A DNA stretch of 64,000 bases, taken from positions 21,022,898 to 21,086,897 of the forward strand of contig NW_024037076.1 in the NCBI RefSeq assembly GCF_015706575.1, read 5' to 3'. Shown here piece after piece: positions 55,401-59,482 of the stretch (within the stretch, counting starts at the first letter, position 1; each line of letters starts with the position of its first letter). Source of the stretch: Patiria miniata. Lineage: Eukaryota; Echinodermata; Asteroidea; Valvatida; Asterinidae. The position numbers and the translations under genes are program-made. The notes beneath the pieces are model-generated. The model had not been told where the DNA came from, did no database searches, and was given only the letters and a program-made list of their open reading frames with translations.

Positions 55401-58400
55401 TTGACCGGTATTAAACAAGTCATTTAAAACTGGCTAGAAGCTTTGGCCCTTATCTGCGTCCAGGCCCCTAGGCAGTTCTAAATGTACTAGTTTAAATCCG
55501 GCCAAGCACATTTATTACCCAATTCACAACCTACCTATTTTACTTGATATTTAGAAGACTTTATACATATTTTCCAGACTTTTGTGGGTCTTCCCTTCAA
55601 AAATAAAATATTAACAGCGAAGCAGCACTTACTAAGTGCATTTCATCTTTAAAACCTTCACAGGCATCAGTTTAAATAACATGAGTGTAGGAGAGAAAAG
55701 GATGTTTCAAGTGTGGGAAACAGACTTAAGCAGTTCACGTTGGATGACGTGTACATGTATACACGCAAAAGTTTTGCAGTATTTGGAACGGATGACGGAT
55801 AAACATGCAACGGGCGAGGCCGGAAATATCTGTCAGCGACCCGCTCGCAGCAAGCAAGCCGGAAATATCAGGGTGTGCTACCCGCAGATTACGGCCTGAA
55901 TTCATCCGGCATCAAGGTTCGTGAAAACAATCCCGCGCCTGGGTCCAGTCAATGTCAAAATAATCCCGGCACGAACTGGTTAAGATATTGTATACTTAAT
56001 CGTCAGGTGAGGAATTCTAAGGGGGCAATGTTGGAAGCCAGTCACAAATGATATAGGTCTGAGAAACCTGTCCATGGCAAAAAAGTTCCATTTTTCCCTG
56101 AAATTTGTCTTTAAAGACTTTGATTTCCAATTTATGTTTTTGTCACTACAAGTCATCAAATTGGGTCCATCAGGCAAATATTGAAACTCTAAAACTCTAC
56201 TTACCCATTTTTGCCGCAGTGGTTGCAGTCCCTCCTTCTGCCTTGGTTTCCCCACCCGATGCGGCAGGGGAGTCCTCACTAGGTGTGTCGGGCTGCCCTT
56301 CAGCTATGTTCTCATTCAGTATGCCCATCATCAGGGCAAAGTCATCAGGACCTATGCAAACCTACAGTAATAGTGACATTGCTGAAATTAACAAAATACC
56401 TCATGCAGCTTGTAGTATTTTTCCAAAAGTTAAACTGCCCCAAACCATCCCAACACGGTATGATTTTGATGAATTCATCAAAGCGTAAGTACAATGTAAT
56501 ACAAGTGCATTGACAGTAAAGACACAACTATGCAGCCTATATTACACTTAATTCTCAAATTCCCCCACTCTTGCAATTACAATGGAGACAAGAGGCCAAA
56601 TGAACATATTTGTTTTTATTTTGATCGACCAAAACGTAAAATTGGCAATGAAAACTGCTGCTATTAACTTCTAAATGAAAAGTGTCTCGCTTTAGCTTTT
56701 TGATCAAATGAGAACTTAACGTTTCTGGGGCAAACTTTCTTTATACTAAAGACTCTTTCTTGAGAAGTCATTCAAGTAAGGCAAAACTTTTCCCACAAGC
56801 TTTATATAATACACCAAGATTCCAGACAATATTTTTTCAAAACCCAGATCCTTCAAAAATATTTCTTTGCAAAAATAATTCTAAGGCTACACACAAACAT
56901 TTCTTCATTGACATTACCTGGATTGATGTGTCCAAATGATTTGAACAGGAACAGTCTATTTCAATTATATTTTTTCTCAAGTTGAACAAAGAAATTGACT
57001 GGAGCAGGGTCTGAGCCTGCGACCTCTAGATTACCGTTCCGGTGCTCTACCAACTGAGCTATCCAGCCCTGTGTTGGCGATTCCCCGATTTGTCAATACC
57101 CCTGTTCAAGGGTGTTAGTTAGATCTGTATTCATATTTTGTTTTATTTTAACTTTTTTTTTATAGAGATAACTGTTTCCAAACCTTGATAGTCTGTAGTT
57201 TTCCAGACAGGGCTACTGCCGGGGCATTATGGTACCAGCTAGCTGCTAGATTACGAGTCAAGTCAACATTCAAGCCCATGGGTTCTAGCATCAATACTTC
57301 TGACTTGATACGACCTCCCTCCATGATGGCTCTGCAAAAAAGGCAACATAACCATTTCATCATAGTGTAATCCCATAAAAAACTACACTTACTAGGGGAA
57401 TAAGCCTGAATTTCATTTTTTTTAAACCCAGCTTCTAATGAACAAAAAATAAATGTTCATGAGTTCAATAGTAAGTATAATTTCATGAGGTGACAAATGG
57501 ACTTTTCCATTCCACAAGGCAAAGCCGAGTGGAATGGAACATTTCATGTTTTCAATAAAAGTATTCTTTTCATTGCACGGATGCGAAACATTCATTATTC
57601 GTTTTATCCAACGCCTAAATAAATCCTGGAAACCATCTGCCATTTTGTGTGAATAATGTACAACATCAGAGCCGTGTCGCGTCAGCAATAGTGTGACTGT
57701 GCAGTGTAACTTCTATTTACTGCAGAATCGAACATCTATTCTTGACTTAACACAGGCCCTGTGAGGCCTGGTATACTGTACAGTGCACTCAAAATACTTT
57801 ACACCAAATGTGCATAAATCCTCATAAAATGTTGTGAATTGTCTGTTCAATATGCTTGGATATGCACATGTACAATTGAGAAACACAGCCTATAATGGTT
57901 GGACAAAGGTTGGTTGTATTGCTTATCCTACACAGCTGCATGTATTAACCCTAACCTTCCCAACTCCATCAAAATCCATCCCCCATTTTGGGGGATTTTG
58001 GCAGATAAGCCATGTGTACCAAGTCCATTAAAATCCACCAGCACCAGTGGTGGATTTCCATGGATTTGGTCCTGAAGCATTATGTGAAGCAGAGGGAGTG
58101 ATGGATTTTGACGGACTTGGCCCTCTACTTAGTAAAACTAAGCAGGGAGTTAGGGTTAAAGTGTACATTTTGTAATGAATGTACTTCTTTTCCTACATCA
58201 CTGTACTTCACAAAGGGTCTTTTATAAGTACACTGATGTGTACATGTACATCATGATTCTACCGCTAGTTAACCATTGTCACATGTGGCAATATTCCTCA
58301 TACTGGGAGCAACTAACCTAGAGAGTTGGATTGACTGCAAGGCAACCTCCATCTTATCCAGCACAGCAGGCAGCTCTCTGCTCTCAGTGCCTGCTGCAAT

Positions 58401-59450
58401 ACTGAAGGAGTTCTGTACCAGTAACTGGCCCAAGTCAGCCACTAGAGCCTTGTCTGAGTTATACCCCTTAGGGATGATGATCAGTGGGGCCTTGATGACA
58501 ATGTCCAGGGCGATGCGCACACAGCGCTCCTGCAGATTCTCAGCGGTCTTCTTAGCAGCGGCTGCAGCATTGGCGCTGGCTTCGGCTGCTGCTGCCTTGG
58601 CACGAGAGAACTGATCAACAAAAGACTGAGGAAAAAACAACAACAAATTCAGTTTCCTTTGCTATTTCCAATAAAATAAAAATTGGACATCCAAATCATA
58701 TAACTTCCACAAGCTTCTCGGGTTCATCCTTGTCACCTTCGATTTACTGATATCACTAGAAATGTAATGGGAGAATTTCCGAATTTAACCCTCCTTTTGT
58801 TCTTTCGGTCACAATCAATCAAGAGACTGTTTTCAACAACTAAGAGCTCACAGCCTACATAAAGCAGGATAGACTGGCTGTGACTGTTTATGTAACTTGA
58901 TACAGCTACGTTTGACTGCAGGTGATTGATAAGCCAGCTGTGCCTACTTCTTGCCTGCATTTGTCTGTTGACTGAAGTTTACTAGTCACAGTGCTAGTAA
59001 AATATGATCTGACTGCTGGGGAGTAACCTGTGTAAAAGGTATGGCAGGGGAAGAGGATAGATTTTTTGACTGTCTGTGACTGTTCAAACAGCAGAAGGGT
59101 TAAAGGGAATAAAAGTATCCTGCAACAATTTCAAATGGCTTATTCAGAAATTTGTACACTTTTTTGGGTCCTTTCCACATACTCATTTTTTTACAAGTCA
59201 TCAAGATGTCTGGTTATTTCTTGATTTAAAATTGCAACTTGAAACAAAGGTAATCCTTTCATTCACATTACCCCCTGTTACATGTGATCTTACTAGTGAA
59301 TAACTTGCCTACACTTCTGCATGAAACCTTGCAACAATCTAATAAGACTGTTCACATAAAACTGACATAGCAGGCACCAATATAAGTTGAGGATTGCAGA
59401 CATATTCAAATGCACCTCGGGCTAACTGTGGTCATTAACACAGTGCTGTA

Positions 59451-59482
<32 letters not shown>

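Noticed and set aside
56205-56351. Shorter version of exon 6 starting at the nearer AG (GTCCTGATGAC)
   Set aside because: Its entry phase does not fit exon 5. The acceptor ten bases upstream (VCIGPDDF) does.
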